Shown here: in pieces, positions 1-7,288 of the stretch
How positions within the stretch are numbered: the first letter of the stretch is position 1
Layout of the letters: each line of letters begins with the position of its first letter
Source of the DNA: Pontivivens insulae
GTDB taxonomy: Bacteria > Pseudomonadota > Alphaproteobacteria > Rhodobacterales > Rhodobacteraceae
DNA: 64,000 nucleotides
Assembly (NCBI RefSeq): GCF_900302495.1
Contig: NZ_OMKW01000003.1
Location: 1 to 64,000, forward strand
Direction of reading: 5' to 3'
Translations under genes and position numbers: made by a program
Notes under the pieces: generated by a model
Database searches by the model: none
The model's input: the letters and a program-made list of their open reading frames with translations, nothing else
What the model was told of the DNA's origin: nothing

Positions 1-206
1 AGCTGACACCAATATCATCGGGAAACTTTCGAAACCCTAACTGGCTAGACATACAAACAGTCCATTGTCGCATCGACAACCAAACCGCCCGCATATCCCT
101 TCAATATACTTTCAATTTTTAAAGAGCACCGCCGTCCTAAGTCTCTGTTTCCAGTGGCCTATTTGGCGCCCCGGTCAGTGTGGAGTGTGTCTCCCCGCTG
201 CCGGTG
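1..206 (-). other. Probable 5' leader of an rRNA operon running off the left edge
   Basis: Read on the minus strand, this stretch resembles the transcribed leader upstream of a 16S rRNA gene. It follows an rRNA-style promoter, contains a boxA-like element (113-128) and then a short G-rich and T-rich run, and holds no open frame with a believable start or ribosome binding site. The 16S gene itself would begin just beyond position 1 and is not visible, so the call rests on these signals and on similarity to remembered alphaproteobacterial 16S leaders. It diverges from the methyltransferase gene at 381. Confidence 0.55.
113..128 (-). promoter_or_regulatory. boxA-like antitermination element
   Basis: On the minus strand the bases read TGCTCTTTAAAAATTG, close to the boxA core TGCTCTTTAACA that recruits the Nus antitermination complex to rRNA leaders. 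Its distance from the upstream promoter (about 80 bases) suits an rRNA leader. Confidence 0.55.
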
Positions 207-212
207 AAAGGG

Positions 213-241
213 CTTATGAGGGATTCTCCGGGGGGCTGCAA
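213..241 (-). promoter_or_regulatory. Probable rRNA operon promoter
   Basis: On the minus strand a TTGCAG -35 box (236-241) and a CATAAG -10 box (213-218) are separated by 17 bases. The upstream side (242-290) carries A/T tracts, as expected for an UP-element-like region. Transcription would start near 206 and run leftwards out of the window. Confidence 0.45.
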
Positions 242-380
242 CAGCCTTTTTCAGCTTTTTTGCATTTTTTTGACGAAAGCCAATTCCTGTCTCAAATGAC
301 CGTTCAAACGACACATTCGCTTGCGTGACGTGGCCGTCATCCGCAAGAAATGTACCGACCCCAGATCAGGAGACCTGAAG

Positions 381-1109
381 GTGCCCATCGTCCGCTCTGC
401 CCGCAAACGTATCCTTAGAAAATTCGGCAAATCTCGGGTGGAAACCCGCTTCGGACTGCAATGGGAACTGGACCCTACGGATTGGATCGACCTTCGTATG
501 ATCGTGGGGCAGCCATTTGAGGTGGACCAATATGCCTTTATGTCCGCACTCATTGCCAAACAGGGCTGCAGTCGGTTTCTGGATTGCGGCTGTAATATAG
601 GATTCTATTCCGTCCGGCTCGGCGACCAGTTTCCAGATCTTCAGATTGACGCTTTCGAGCCTGTGGGCACCACCCGTGCGAAGCTGACGAGGAATGTCGA
701 ACTCAATGGGTTCGAAGACCGGATCACGGTGCATGGGATCGCCCTGTCAGACAGTGAAGGAGTGGCGGAGATCGCGATTGATCCAGAATCCTCTGGCCTG
801 TCGACCCTCGCCGCTGATGAACCAGATCAAGCACGGAGGGATTTCAAGCGCGTCGAGCAGGTGCCCACGCGACGGCTCGACGATCTGGTTTCCTTTGAAG
901 GCGAGAACATCGCGCTCAAAATCGACGTCGAAGGCTTCGAATTGACGGCCCTCGCCGGGATGGAGCAGACCTTGAAGAACAATAAAGCCGTGCTTCAGAT
1001 CGAAACACGGCCCTCAAATGTCGCGGCGCTGGATGTTTTGATGGCATCCTATGGCTATCGCGGTTTTCACATCATCGGCGAAGACCACTACTATATGCGC
1101 GCCGAATGA
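381..1109 (+). CDS. FkbM family SAM-dependent methyltransferase
   Basis: The protein has 242 residues and a Rossmann methyltransferase fold of the FkbM family, which O-methylates sugars and small metabolites. The SAM-binding segment reads FLDCGCNIGFYSVRL, followed by the acidic strand end DAFEP, and the family signature LKIDVEGFE sits near the C-terminal third. The GTG at 381 is chosen because AGGAGA lies seven bases upstream; the frame stays open to a TTG at 321, which has no binding site. The gene stands alone between the rRNA leader and thyX, with which it converges eight bases apart. The substrate cannot be told. Confidence 0.85.
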   Translation: MPIVRSARKRILRKFGKSRVETRFGLQWELDPTDWIDLRMIVGQPFEVDQYAFMSALIAKQGCSRFLDCGCNIGFYSVRLGDQFPDLQIDAFEPVGTTRAKLTRNVELNGFEDRITVHGIALSDSEGVAEIAIDPESSGLSTLAADEPDQARRDFKRVEQVPTRRLDDLVSFEGENIALKIDVEGFELTALAGMEQTLKNNKAVLQIETRPSNVAALDVLMASYGYRGFHIIGEDHYYMRAE

Positions 1110-1117
1110 TGCCGTGA

Positions 1118-2026
1118 TCAGCCTTTCAAGCTGGCCTCAAATTCCCGCCACTCCCCTTTTGACATGCCAGAGCTTTCCTGGGTGACGGTTTCGCCTGCCA
1201 GCATCTTGCGAAGCGCATCCATTCCGCGCGCAGAAAACTGTGCGCCGCCCATGCGATAGTCTTCAAAGGCGGCATAGGCCGCCGGAACCCAATCTTTGAC
1301 GACCTCACAGATCGCATCCGCATAGACTCGAATTTCGTATTGCGCGTGACTGTCCGCGCGCAAACGCAGGAAGTGAAACAGGTTGTGCAGATCAACCTTC
1401 CAGTACCACTGGGTATAGACATTTGCCGGCAGGTTCATACGCGCAAGCTCTCGCGCCAAACCGTCCTGGCCATCCTGGCTGAGCATTGCTTCGTAATGGT
1501 CGTAGGCCCGCATCGAGTCGCCGCGCAACATATCGAGGACACGCGCCGCTTCCTCACCTTGCAGGACGGCCCCCCTGCCCTGATTGTTCACGGTGGACTG
1601 GGCCGCCAAATGCTCTGCCTGCGGAATATAAAACTCGCGATCGAGGATCGAATATCGCGCGGAGTACTCGTTCACATTTGCAGTCCGGTGCCTGATCCAC
1701 TGTCGGGCGACGAAAACCGGTAGTTTTACATGCAGCTTGATCTCGCACATTTCGAATGGCGTCGAGTGCCAATGCCGCATCAGATATCGGATCAGGCCTT
1801 CATCATTCTGAACGGCCTTGGTGCCCTTGCCATAAGAAACACGCGCTGCCTGCGTGATAGCACTGTCGTCACCCATGTAGTCGATAACCCGGACGAACCC
1901 ATGATCCAGCACCTCATGTGCCTTGTAGAGATGTGCTTCCATCCCCGGAACGGTCGCGCGCAAGGTTTGCTGGCTCTCTCCACGTGCGGCATCAATCTCG
2001 GCCTGCTGGTCAGGGGTGAGCGGCAT
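1118..2026 (-). CDS. thyX: FAD-dependent thymidylate synthase ThyX
   Basis: This 302-residue protein makes dTMP from dUMP using methylenetetrahydrofolate as carbon donor and reduced FAD as hydride carrier. The ThyX signature [14 protein letters not shown] is intact, including the arginines and serine that position FAD and dUMP. About 30 N-terminal residues precede the catalytic core. The ATG at 2026 has an AGGAG binding site. Its presence suggests the organism makes thymidylate by the ThyX route; whether a ThyA also exists is not visible here. It converges on the methyltransferase gene. Confidence 0.96.
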   Translation of the reverse strand: MPLTPDQQAEIDAARGESQQTLRATVPGMEAHLYKAHEVLDHGFVRVIDYMGDDSAITQAARVSYGKGTKAVQNDEGLIRYLMRHWHSTPFEMCEIKLHVKLPVFVARQWIRHRTANVNEYSARYSILDREFYIPQAEHLAAQSTVNNQGRGAVLQGEEAARVLDMLRGDSMRAYDHYEAMLSQDGQDGLARELARMNLPANVYTQWYWKVDLHNLFHFLRLRADSHAQYEIRVYADAICEVVKDWVPAAYAAFEDYRMGGAQFSARGMDALRKMLAGETVTQESSGMSKGEWREFEASLKG

Positions 2027-2210
2027 CGTGGTCTCCTCTTAGATTCGCGGAATACCTTATCTGGTGTCGCCTCCCGATTGAACCGCTAGGACAGCGGCTT
2101 CCTGGCAATTTTGCATCGACTTTCAGCTGGCGAAGGCTTCACACCCGCCTATCTTGCTCGCAAGGTGTCGACGACAGGTCGGCTTGACCCGGAAATAGTG
2201 AGGAGTCCCA

Positions 2211-2648
2211 ATGGGCATCGAATATCTGCACGTCATGGTCCGCGTGCGCGACATTGAGGAAAGCAAGAAATTCTACTGCGACCTGCTCGGCCTGAAAGAG
2301 CGGCGGCGGTATGACAGTGAGGGCGGGCGGTTCACGCTGGTATACCTCTGTCCCGAAGGGCAGGAGGATGGCCGTGCGGACCTGGAACTGACCTATAATT
2401 GGGATGGCGATGATGCCCTGCCCGATGACAGCCGCCACTTCGGACATCTGGCCTACCGTGTCGACAATATCTACGACACTTGTCAGAAACTGATGGATGC
2501 TGGCGTCACGATCAATCGACCGCCTCGCGACGGCCACATGGCTTTCGTCCGCTCTCCCGACAATATCTCTGTCGAGCTTTTGCAGCGCGGCGATGCACTT
2601 CCAAAGCAAGAACCGTGGGCATCCATGGAAAACATCGGCCACTGGTAG
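2211..2648 (+). CDS. gloA: Lactoylglutathione lyase (glyoxalase I)
   Basis: The 145-residue vicinal-oxygen-chelate protein resembles glyoxalase I along its length. It isomerises the hemithioacetal of methylglyoxal and glutathione to S-lactoylglutathione in the cytoplasm. The four expected metal ligands are visible: H7, E59 within ELTYNW, H79 within HFGHL, and E122 within SVEL. GTGAGGAG precedes the ATG. A tail of about 20 residues extends beyond the E. coli enzyme. It is followed immediately by a membrane protein gene, whose ATG lies one base after this stop, so the two are probably co-transcribed. Confidence 0.93.
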   Translation: MGIEYLHVMVRVRDIEESKKFYCDLLGLKERRRYDSEGGRFTLVYLCPEGQEDGRADLELTYNWDGDDALPDDSRHFGHLAYRVDNIYDTCQKLMDAGVTINRPPRDGHMAFVRSPDNISVELLQRGDALPKQEPWASMENIGHW

Positions 2649-2649
2649 G

Positions 2650-2982
2650 ATGTGGTTGGTTCTGATCCTTTGCGTGGCCGGGATTGCGGGAACTCTCGCA
2701 AATTCGGCCGTGCAGCATTTGGCCGGTGGAAAACCCTTTACCGACACGGCTCGCAACTGGGGCAGATATGGCGTTGCTATTGCATGCGCCGTCTTCATCC
2801 CGGTTTCGTACGCAAGCTATCCTCAGCCCGCAGCCGACATCGTTGCGTTACTCGCCCTCACCATCACACCCTCGGTGCTGTCAAAGAAGGTGTTTCATGT
2901 CGAGGCACCGTGGCACCTCGTCCTTGCGCTCAATCTCGTCTACGCTCTCGTGACATGGTCCGTCTTTACGCTCTTACTCTAA
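2650..2982 (+). CDS. Small integral membrane protein of unknown function
   Basis: The 110-residue product has about four hydrophobic segments, beginning with MWLVLILCVAGIAGT and ending with a helix up to the last residue. No catalytic motif is apparent. The ATG at 2650 begins one base after the gloA stop. The 3' end overlaps the start of the next gene by 28 bases in another frame, which points to translational coupling. I do not recognise a named family. Confidence 0.7.
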   Translation: MWLVLILCVAGIAGTLANSAVQHLAGGKPFTDTARNWGRYGVAIACAVFIPVSYASYPQPAADIVALLALTITPSVLSKKVFHVEAPWHLVLALNLVYALVTWSVFTLLL

Positions 2983-3641
2983 CGGCTTTGCTTGCACTTC
3001 CCGCGCAGGCGCAGTCCTGCCGTTTGGCACTGCAACTCGCACTGGACGTCAGTTCCTCCGTCGATGCAGATGAATATCGCCTTCAGATGCTCGGGAATGT
3101 GGCGGCGCTGCGCGATCCAGATGTGCGCGCGGCATTCCTTGCCCCCGGAATTGGCACTGTGGCCTTGAGCATATTTGAATGGTCGGGCCGCTGGGATCAG
3201 CAGCAAATCGCACCATGGCGGATGATTAAAAGTGAAGATGACCTCGACGCGGTCATCGCCATGATTGAGGCGAACTCCCGCTCAACAAATGAGGCGCCAA
3301 CGTCGCTGGGACATGCCCTCAGCTACGCGGCGAGACAATTTCTGGAAGGCCCCCAATGTGCGCAGCGCACTGTGGATGTCTCTGCCGACGGACCGAACAA
3401 TGACGGTTTTCCAGCGTCCTCTGCCTATATCGCGTATGATTGGCGCGGGATAACTGTAAATGCACTTGTCGTCGGCGGCGACCGGCAGCCGGAACTAACC
3501 GCATATTACCTGTCGGATGTGATCCGCGGACCGGGAGCATTCGTTGAAGTGGCCTCGGACTATGCTGACTACACCCGTGCCCTCCGCCGGAAGCTCTTGA
3601 GAGAATTGCAGCCCGTCCTGCTATTGGGAGAGCTTCGATGA
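2955..3641 (+). CDS. DUF1194 family secreted protein (von Willebrand A-like), copy 1
   Basis: The 228-residue product starts with a signal peptide (MVRLYALTLTALLALPAQAQ) and continues into a DUF1194 domain. The segment ALDVSSSVDADEY resembles the metal-ion-dependent adhesion site DxSxS of von Willebrand A domains, and DVSADGPNNDG supplies a second loop. The mature protein is probably periplasmic. The start at 2955 is chosen because it begins the signal peptide, although the frame is open much further upstream. It overlaps the membrane gene before it and shares an ATGA overlap with copy 2 after it. The function of the family is unknown. Confidence 0.85.
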   Translation: MVRLYALTLTALLALPAQAQSCRLALQLALDVSSSVDADEYRLQMLGNVAALRDPDVRAAFLAPGIGTVALSIFEWSGRWDQQQIAPWRMIKSEDDLDAVIAMIEANSRSTNEAPTSLGHALSYAARQFLEGPQCAQRTVDVSADGPNNDGFPASSAYIAYDWRGITVNALVVGGDRQPELTAYYLSDVIRGPGAFVEVASDYADYTRALRRKLLRELQPVLLLGELR

Positions 3642-4339
3642 AAGCTGCGATTATCGCCTTGTGCCTCGCCGCCGCGCCGGCATCCGCAAGCTGTCGTCTG
3701 GCTCTCGCGCTCGGGATGGATATCTCGTCATCCGTCAACGCTGCGGAGTATGAGCTGCAACTGCGCGGCATGGCCCGCGCTTTTCGCGAACCGGACATCA
3801 TTGACGCTGTTCTTGCGATCCCGGACCAATATGTCCTCGTCCTTCCCTATGAGTGGAGCGGCCGCCTGCAGCAGGAAGCCATTGGCGAGTGGGCGCGGCT
3901 TGAAACCGCCGCGGATGTTGTGGCGCTTGCGGATCGGCTCGATGCACACACCCGCCGATACGAGAACTTCTCAACAGGTATCGGACAATCCCTTATCTGG
4001 GTTCAGCAGCAGTTTGACGCGCTGCCCGTGTCGTGCGACCGCCTGGTCGTGGATCTATCCGGCGACGGTATCACCAATGACGGTCCTGATGCGATCGACC
4101 AGTGGCCAGACCTGGCCGCCCGCGGCATCACCGTGAACGCCTTGGCAATCGTCGAGCCGACACAGATTGATCACGCCGACCAAGACGTTGCCACGCATTA
4201 CCGAAATGAGGTGATTACGGGTCCGGGTGCCTTCATGCTCGTCGCCCGTATTGGGTTTGAAGATTATCCGGAGTTGATACGGGGCAAGCTGCTTCGCGAA
4301 CTCGCCCCGCAAATGCTGATTGGAGCCGTTGAACCGTGA
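3638..4339 (+). CDS. DUF1194 family secreted protein, copy 2
   Basis: The 233-residue product is a paralogue of the preceding gene: a signal peptide (MKAAIIALCLAAAPASA), then SCRLALALGMDISSSVNAAEY, the loop DLSGDGITNDG, and a shared ending of the type GPGAF...RRKLLRELxP. The start codon overlaps the stop of copy 1 (ATGA). The two copies have diverged strongly while keeping the putative metal-site serines, which suggests an old tandem duplication with separate or heteromeric roles. The function is unknown. The ssrA promoter lies just after its stop. Confidence 0.87.
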   Translation: MKAAIIALCLAAAPASASCRLALALGMDISSSVNAAEYELQLRGMARAFREPDIIDAVLAIPDQYVLVLPYEWSGRLQQEAIGEWARLETAADVVALADRLDAHTRRYENFSTGIGQSLIWVQQQFDALPVSCDRLVVDLSGDGITNDGPDAIDQWPDLAARGITVNALAIVEPTQIDHADQDVATHYRNEVITGPGAFMLVARIGFEDYPELIRGKLLRELAPQMLIGAVEP

Positions 4340-4378
4340 GCTCGGCCTCATGTTCGTCTTGGGCGGCCCGGCGGGTAC

Positions 4379-4407
4379 TTGCCGACAGCGCCCAGAAACA
4401 CTACTTA
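4379..4407 (+). promoter_or_regulatory. Candidate ssrA promoter
   Basis: TTGCCG (4379-4384) and TACTTA (4402-4407) are separated by 17 bases. Transcription would begin near 4414, just before the acceptor piece of the tmRNA. This is a consensus match only. Confidence 0.4.
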
Positions 4408-4413
4408 CGACAT

Positions 4414-4755
4414 GTTCCTTTGGGGACTATGGCGATAAACGCGCATGTAATAAGCGGCTCGGACCCGGGGGCGGTACCCGGCGGCTCCACCAATCACGGC
4501 TATGCTGTGATCACCCCGGTCATTTGGCGGGCGGATGGGGCCGAAACAGGATCGACGGACGTCTAAAGATGTTGCTTTCGCTCGGTGAGATACCACCGTT
4601 ATCGGTTCAAACAGTATAGTTGCAAATGACAACCATGCTCCGGTCGCAGTCGCCGCGTAAGCGGTGCCTAAGATCGAAACTTAAGTCTTAGCGCCTAGCA
4701 GCGTTAAGCGGGGTTCGCAGGCACCTGGCAACAGAAGCCTGCACTTCCCTTCCGT
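4414..4755 (+). ncRNA. ssrA: tmRNA, circularly permuted two-piece form
   Basis: The gene has the permuted order known from alphaproteobacteria. The acceptor piece comes first and ends ...GGCTCC-ACCA at 4492. A spacer of 44 bases follows, to be removed by processing, then the coding piece starts GGGGCCGAAAC at 4537. GGGGCCG (4537-4543) pairs with CGGCTCC (4482-4488) as the seven-pair acceptor stem, with one G-U. The T arm is CCGGG-GGCGGTA-CCCGG. The coding piece carries the tag frame at 4622-4660 and a later hairpin GCAGGC/GCCTGC (4717-4742) that probably belongs to a pseudoknot. With SmpB the RNA rescues stalled ribosomes. The outer ends are estimates. Confidence 0.9.
4622..4660 (+). other. 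tmRNA proteolysis tag reading frame
   Basis: The resume codon GCA at 4622 opens a frame of 12 codons reading ANDNHAPVAVAA followed by TAA. The start AND and the end AVAA match alphaproteobacterial ssrA tags, in which the N-terminal part binds SspB and the C-terminal AA is recognised by ClpX. Confidence 0.9.
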
Positions 4756-4847
4756 TAAATTGGTCTTGGATCAGGGCGGCATGCCCCCTGTTCACCCGGT
4801 AAGAATCGGGTAAGGTTGAGCCGTTCCAGACGGGAGATCGGACGAAA

Positions 4848-5339
4848 ATGCCTCAGACCATCGACTACGCTCAGATGATGCAGACCGCCCTGCGCGGACT
4901 TCTGCGCGATGTTTTGGAGCGTGTGGCCGTTGACGGTCTGCCTGGTGAGCATCACTTCTTCATCACCTTCGACACATCTCATCCCGGCGTCGACCTCGCG
5001 GATTGGTTGCGAGAGCGCTATCCCGACGAAATGACGATTGTGATGCAAGAATGGTTCGACAATCTGTCTGTGATGGAAGATCGGTTCGCGATCACCTTGA
5101 ATTTCGGGAATTCGCCCGAACCGATGGTCATCCCATTCGCAGCGGTTCAAACCTTTGTCGATCCTTCTGTAGAGTTCGGCCTGCGTTTTGAGAGCGTCGA
5201 GGCGGAAGACACCCCGGACGAGGCGGATCCGATTGCCGCGTTGAAAGAGGCTGCCGCCCAGCCCGACGAGGCAGAGGCGGAACCGGAACAGTCCGGCTCA
5301 GCTGATGTCGTCAGCCTGGATGCATTCCGCAAGTCCTGA
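4848..5339 (+). CDS. sspB: SspB-type ClpXP adaptor
   Basis: The 163-residue protein belongs to the alphaproteobacterial SspB family. SspB tethers ssrA-tagged proteins to ClpXP and speeds their degradation. The first 120 residues form the substrate-binding domain (FFITFDTSHPGVDL, then MVIPFAAVQTFVDPSVEFGLRF). An acidic linker rich in Glu, Asp and Ala follows, and the C-terminal end VVSLDAFRKS is the short peptide that docks on the ClpX N domain. The gene lies about 100 bases after ssrA in the same direction, so the tag and the adaptor that reads it are neighbours. Confidence 0.9.
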   Translation: MPQTIDYAQMMQTALRGLLRDVLERVAVDGLPGEHHFFITFDTSHPGVDLADWLRERYPDEMTIVMQEWFDNLSVMEDRFAITLNFGNSPEPMVIPFAAVQTFVDPSVEFGLRFESVEAEDTPDEADPIAALKEAAAQPDEAEAEPEQSGSADVVSLDAFRKS

Positions 5340-5418
5340 CCCCTGCAATCATTGCCTGTACGTGCACCGCTCGTTAAGAGGTGGGGCGAGTTTGTAGCAG
5401 AGCAGGGATTGCACCCAC

Positions 5419-6810
5419 ATGACGACCACTCGCACCGAGACCGACAGCTTCGGCCCGCTTGAAGTTCCTTCAGATAAGTATTGGGGCGCGCAAACCCAGC
5501 GCAGCCTGATGAACTTCCCGATCGGATGGGAAAAGCAGCCCGTAGCATTGGTGCGCGCACTTGGCACCATCAAACAGGCGGCAGCGCAGGCCAATATGGC
5601 GCTCGACAATCTTGAACCGGAAATCGGCAACGCGATCGTTCAAGCGGCCAACGAAGTGGTGACCGGTAAGCTGGACGACCACTTCCCTCTCGTAGTTTGG
5701 CAGACCGGCTCGGGCACCCAGTCGAACATGAATGCCAATGAGGTTATCGCCAACCGCGCGATTGAAATCCTCGGCGGTGAGATCGGCTCGAAAACCCCAG
5801 TTCACCCCAACGATCACTGCAATCGTTCACAGAGTTCCAACGATACATTCCCAACCGCAATGCACATCGCATCCGCTCGCGTGGCGCATGATGTTTTGCT
5901 GCCGGGGCTGGAAAAAATGCATGCAGCACTGGCGGCGAAGGCCGAGGCGTTCAAGGACATCATCAAGATCGGGCGCACCCATACGCAGGACGCGACCCCG
6001 CTGACGCTGGGCCAGGAATTCGGCGGCTATGCTTATCAGGTCGAGCAAGGCATCGCGCGTGTTCGCCACGCGCTCACCAATATCTACCCGCTTGCACAGG
6101 GCGGCACCGCGGTGGGGACCGGCCTCAACGCCAAGATCGGCTTTGCCGAGAAGGTCGCAGAGAACATTGCTGAAATCGAAGGCCTGCCCTTCATCACAGC
6201 ACCAAACAAGTTTGAGGCTCTGGCTGCTCACGACGCCATCGTTGAGATGTCCGGCGCGCTCAAGACCGTCGCGGCCTCCCTCTTCAAGATCGCCAACGAC
6301 ATCCGCCTGCTCGGTTCCGGTCCGCGCTGCGGTCTGGGTGAGTTGATGCTGCCAGAGAACGAGCCGGGCTCCTCCATCATGCCGGGCAAGGTGAACCCGA
6401 CGCAGTGTGAGGCGCTGACGCAGGTTTGTGCGCATGTCATGGGCAACGATGCGGCCATCGGTTTTGCCGGCTCTCAGGGCCATTTCGAGCTCAACGTCTA
6501 CAAACCAATGATGGTCTATAACCTTTTGCAGTCCATGCAGCTCTTGGGCGATGCGGCCTCCGCCTTCACCGATAACTGTGTCGACGGGATCGAGGCAGAT
6601 GAGGAGCGTATCTCGAAGCTGATGTGGGAGAGCCTGATGCTCGTCACCGCGCTCGCGCCTGAGATCGGCTACGACAATGCGACGAAGGTGGCAAAGACCG
6701 CACACAAGAACCGCACGACGTTGAAGGAAGAAGCAATCGCACTCGGCTTTGTCGATGCAGAGACCTTCGACCGCGTTGTCCAGCCAAAGGACATGCTCGG
6801 ACCCAAGTGA
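5419..6810 (+). CDS. fumC: Class II fumarate hydratase
   Basis: The 463-residue protein reversibly hydrates fumarate to malate in the citric acid cycle and works as an iron-free homotetramer. The superfamily signature [15 protein letters not shown] is intact, as are the active-site regions SSNDTFPT and [17 protein letters not shown]. The length is normal for FumC. The ATG at 5419 is the start of the conserved sequence. A strong terminator follows 23 bases after the stop, but two small genes lie just beyond it in the same direction. Confidence 0.97.
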   Translation: MTTTRTETDSFGPLEVPSDKYWGAQTQRSLMNFPIGWEKQPVALVRALGTIKQAAAQANMALDNLEPEIGNAIVQAANEVVTGKLDDHFPLVVWQTGSGTQSNMNANEVIANRAIEILGGEIGSKTPVHPNDHCNRSQSSNDTFPTAMHIASARVAHDVLLPGLEKMHAALAAKAEAFKDIIKIGRTHTQDATPLTLGQEFGGYAYQVEQGIARVRHALTNIYPLAQGGTAVGTGLNAKIGFAEKVAENIAEIEGLPFITAPNKFEALAAHDAIVEMSGALKTVAASLFKIANDIRLLGSGPRCGLGELMLPENEPGSSIMPGKVNPTQCEALTQVCAHVMGNDAAIGFAGSQGHFELNVYKPMMVYNLLQSMQLLGDAASAFTDNCVDGIEADEERISKLMWESLMLVTALAPEIGYDNATKVAKTAHKNRTTLKEEAIALGFVDAETFDRVVQPKDMLGPK

Positions 6811-6832
6811 ACCGTGCATCTGAACCAATCGA

Positions 6833-6862
6833 AAGCCCCGGACTTGATCCGGGGCTTTTTTC
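6833..6862 (+). terminator. Rho-independent terminator of fumC
   Basis: A perfect ten-pair stem, AAGCCCCGGA (6833-6842) with TCCGGGGCTT (6848-6857), has a five-base loop and is followed by a T run. The core also resembles GC-rich palindromes repeated elsewhere in the window. Confidence 0.9.
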
Positions 6863-6878
6863 GTTGAAGATCATCGCC

Positions 6879-7049
6879 ATGACCCAACCCATCAGCCTCT
6901 CAAAGGCCCGCAAGGCCCGACAGCGCGCCGAGAAAAAGGCGCAAGCGGACCGGAACGCCGCATTCCATGGGCTGACCAAGGCCCAGAAAGCTGTCGCGCG
7001 GTCCGAAGAAGCCCGGCGCCAGCACGATCTCGACGGCAAAAAGACGTGA
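6879..7049 (+). CDS. DUF4169 family small basic protein
   Basis: The 56-residue product is rich in Lys, Arg, Ala and Glu (ISLSKARKARQRAEKKAQ near its start) and is predicted to be almost wholly helical, as in DUF4169. The ATG at 6879 is chosen because an earlier in-frame start would lie inside the fumC terminator. It overlaps the next gene by four bases (7046-7049), so the two are coupled. The basic helix suggests nucleic-acid binding, but the function is unknown. Confidence 0.75.
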   Translation: MTQPISLSKARKARQRAEKKAQADRNAAFHGLTKAQKAVARSEEARRQHDLDGKKT

Positions 7050-7288
7050 GCAGACCGGAAAAACACTCCGTCACGCTGAAGGGCCATCGCACTTCGATCA
7101 GCCTTGAGCCGGAGTTCTGGTCAGCGTTCCGCGCCATCGCGCGACGTCGCGGCGTACCCCTTAACGCTTTGGTCAGTGAGATTGACGAGGCCCGCGAAAC
7201 GGAAATCGGGCTTGCATCTGCAATTCGTGTTTTTGTTTTGCGGGATGCTCAGGCCGCAACTGCGCCCGAAGACTCAAACCCTCTCTGA
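7046..7288 (+). CDS. Ribbon-helix-helix domain protein
   Basis: The 80-residue product matches the ribbon-helix-helix family found beside DUF4169 genes in alphaproteobacteria. The strand SVTLKGHRTSISLEPEFW would form the DNA-binding ribbon and the following segments (FRAIARRRG, LNALVSEIDEAR) the two helices. Such proteins bind DNA as dimers. It starts inside the DUF4169 gene, and its 3' end overlaps the convergent P450 gene by 15 bases. What it regulates is unknown. Confidence 0.75.
   Translation: MSRPEKHSVTLKGHRTSISLEPEFWSAFRAIARRRGVPLNALVSEIDEARETEIGLASAIRVFVLRDAQAATAPEDSNPL

Noticed and set aside
2652-2954. Longer N-terminus for the first DUF1194 protein
   Set aside because: The frame is open upstream, but it overlaps the membrane protein gene entirely, and the signal peptide clearly begins at 2955.
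4320-4619. Plus-strand open frame overlapping the tmRNA
   Set aside because: It runs through the acceptor stem, CCA end and start of the coding piece of ssrA. The RNA structure explains the sequence.
5827-6828. 333-codon frame opposite fumC
   Set aside because: Antisense to fumC and rich in residues produced by reverse reading of conserved codons.
6879-7288. Toxin-antitoxin pair
   Set aside because: A ribbon-helix-helix protein beside a small basic protein looks suggestive, but DUF4169 has no toxin features and the pair is a common chromosomal fixture in this group.
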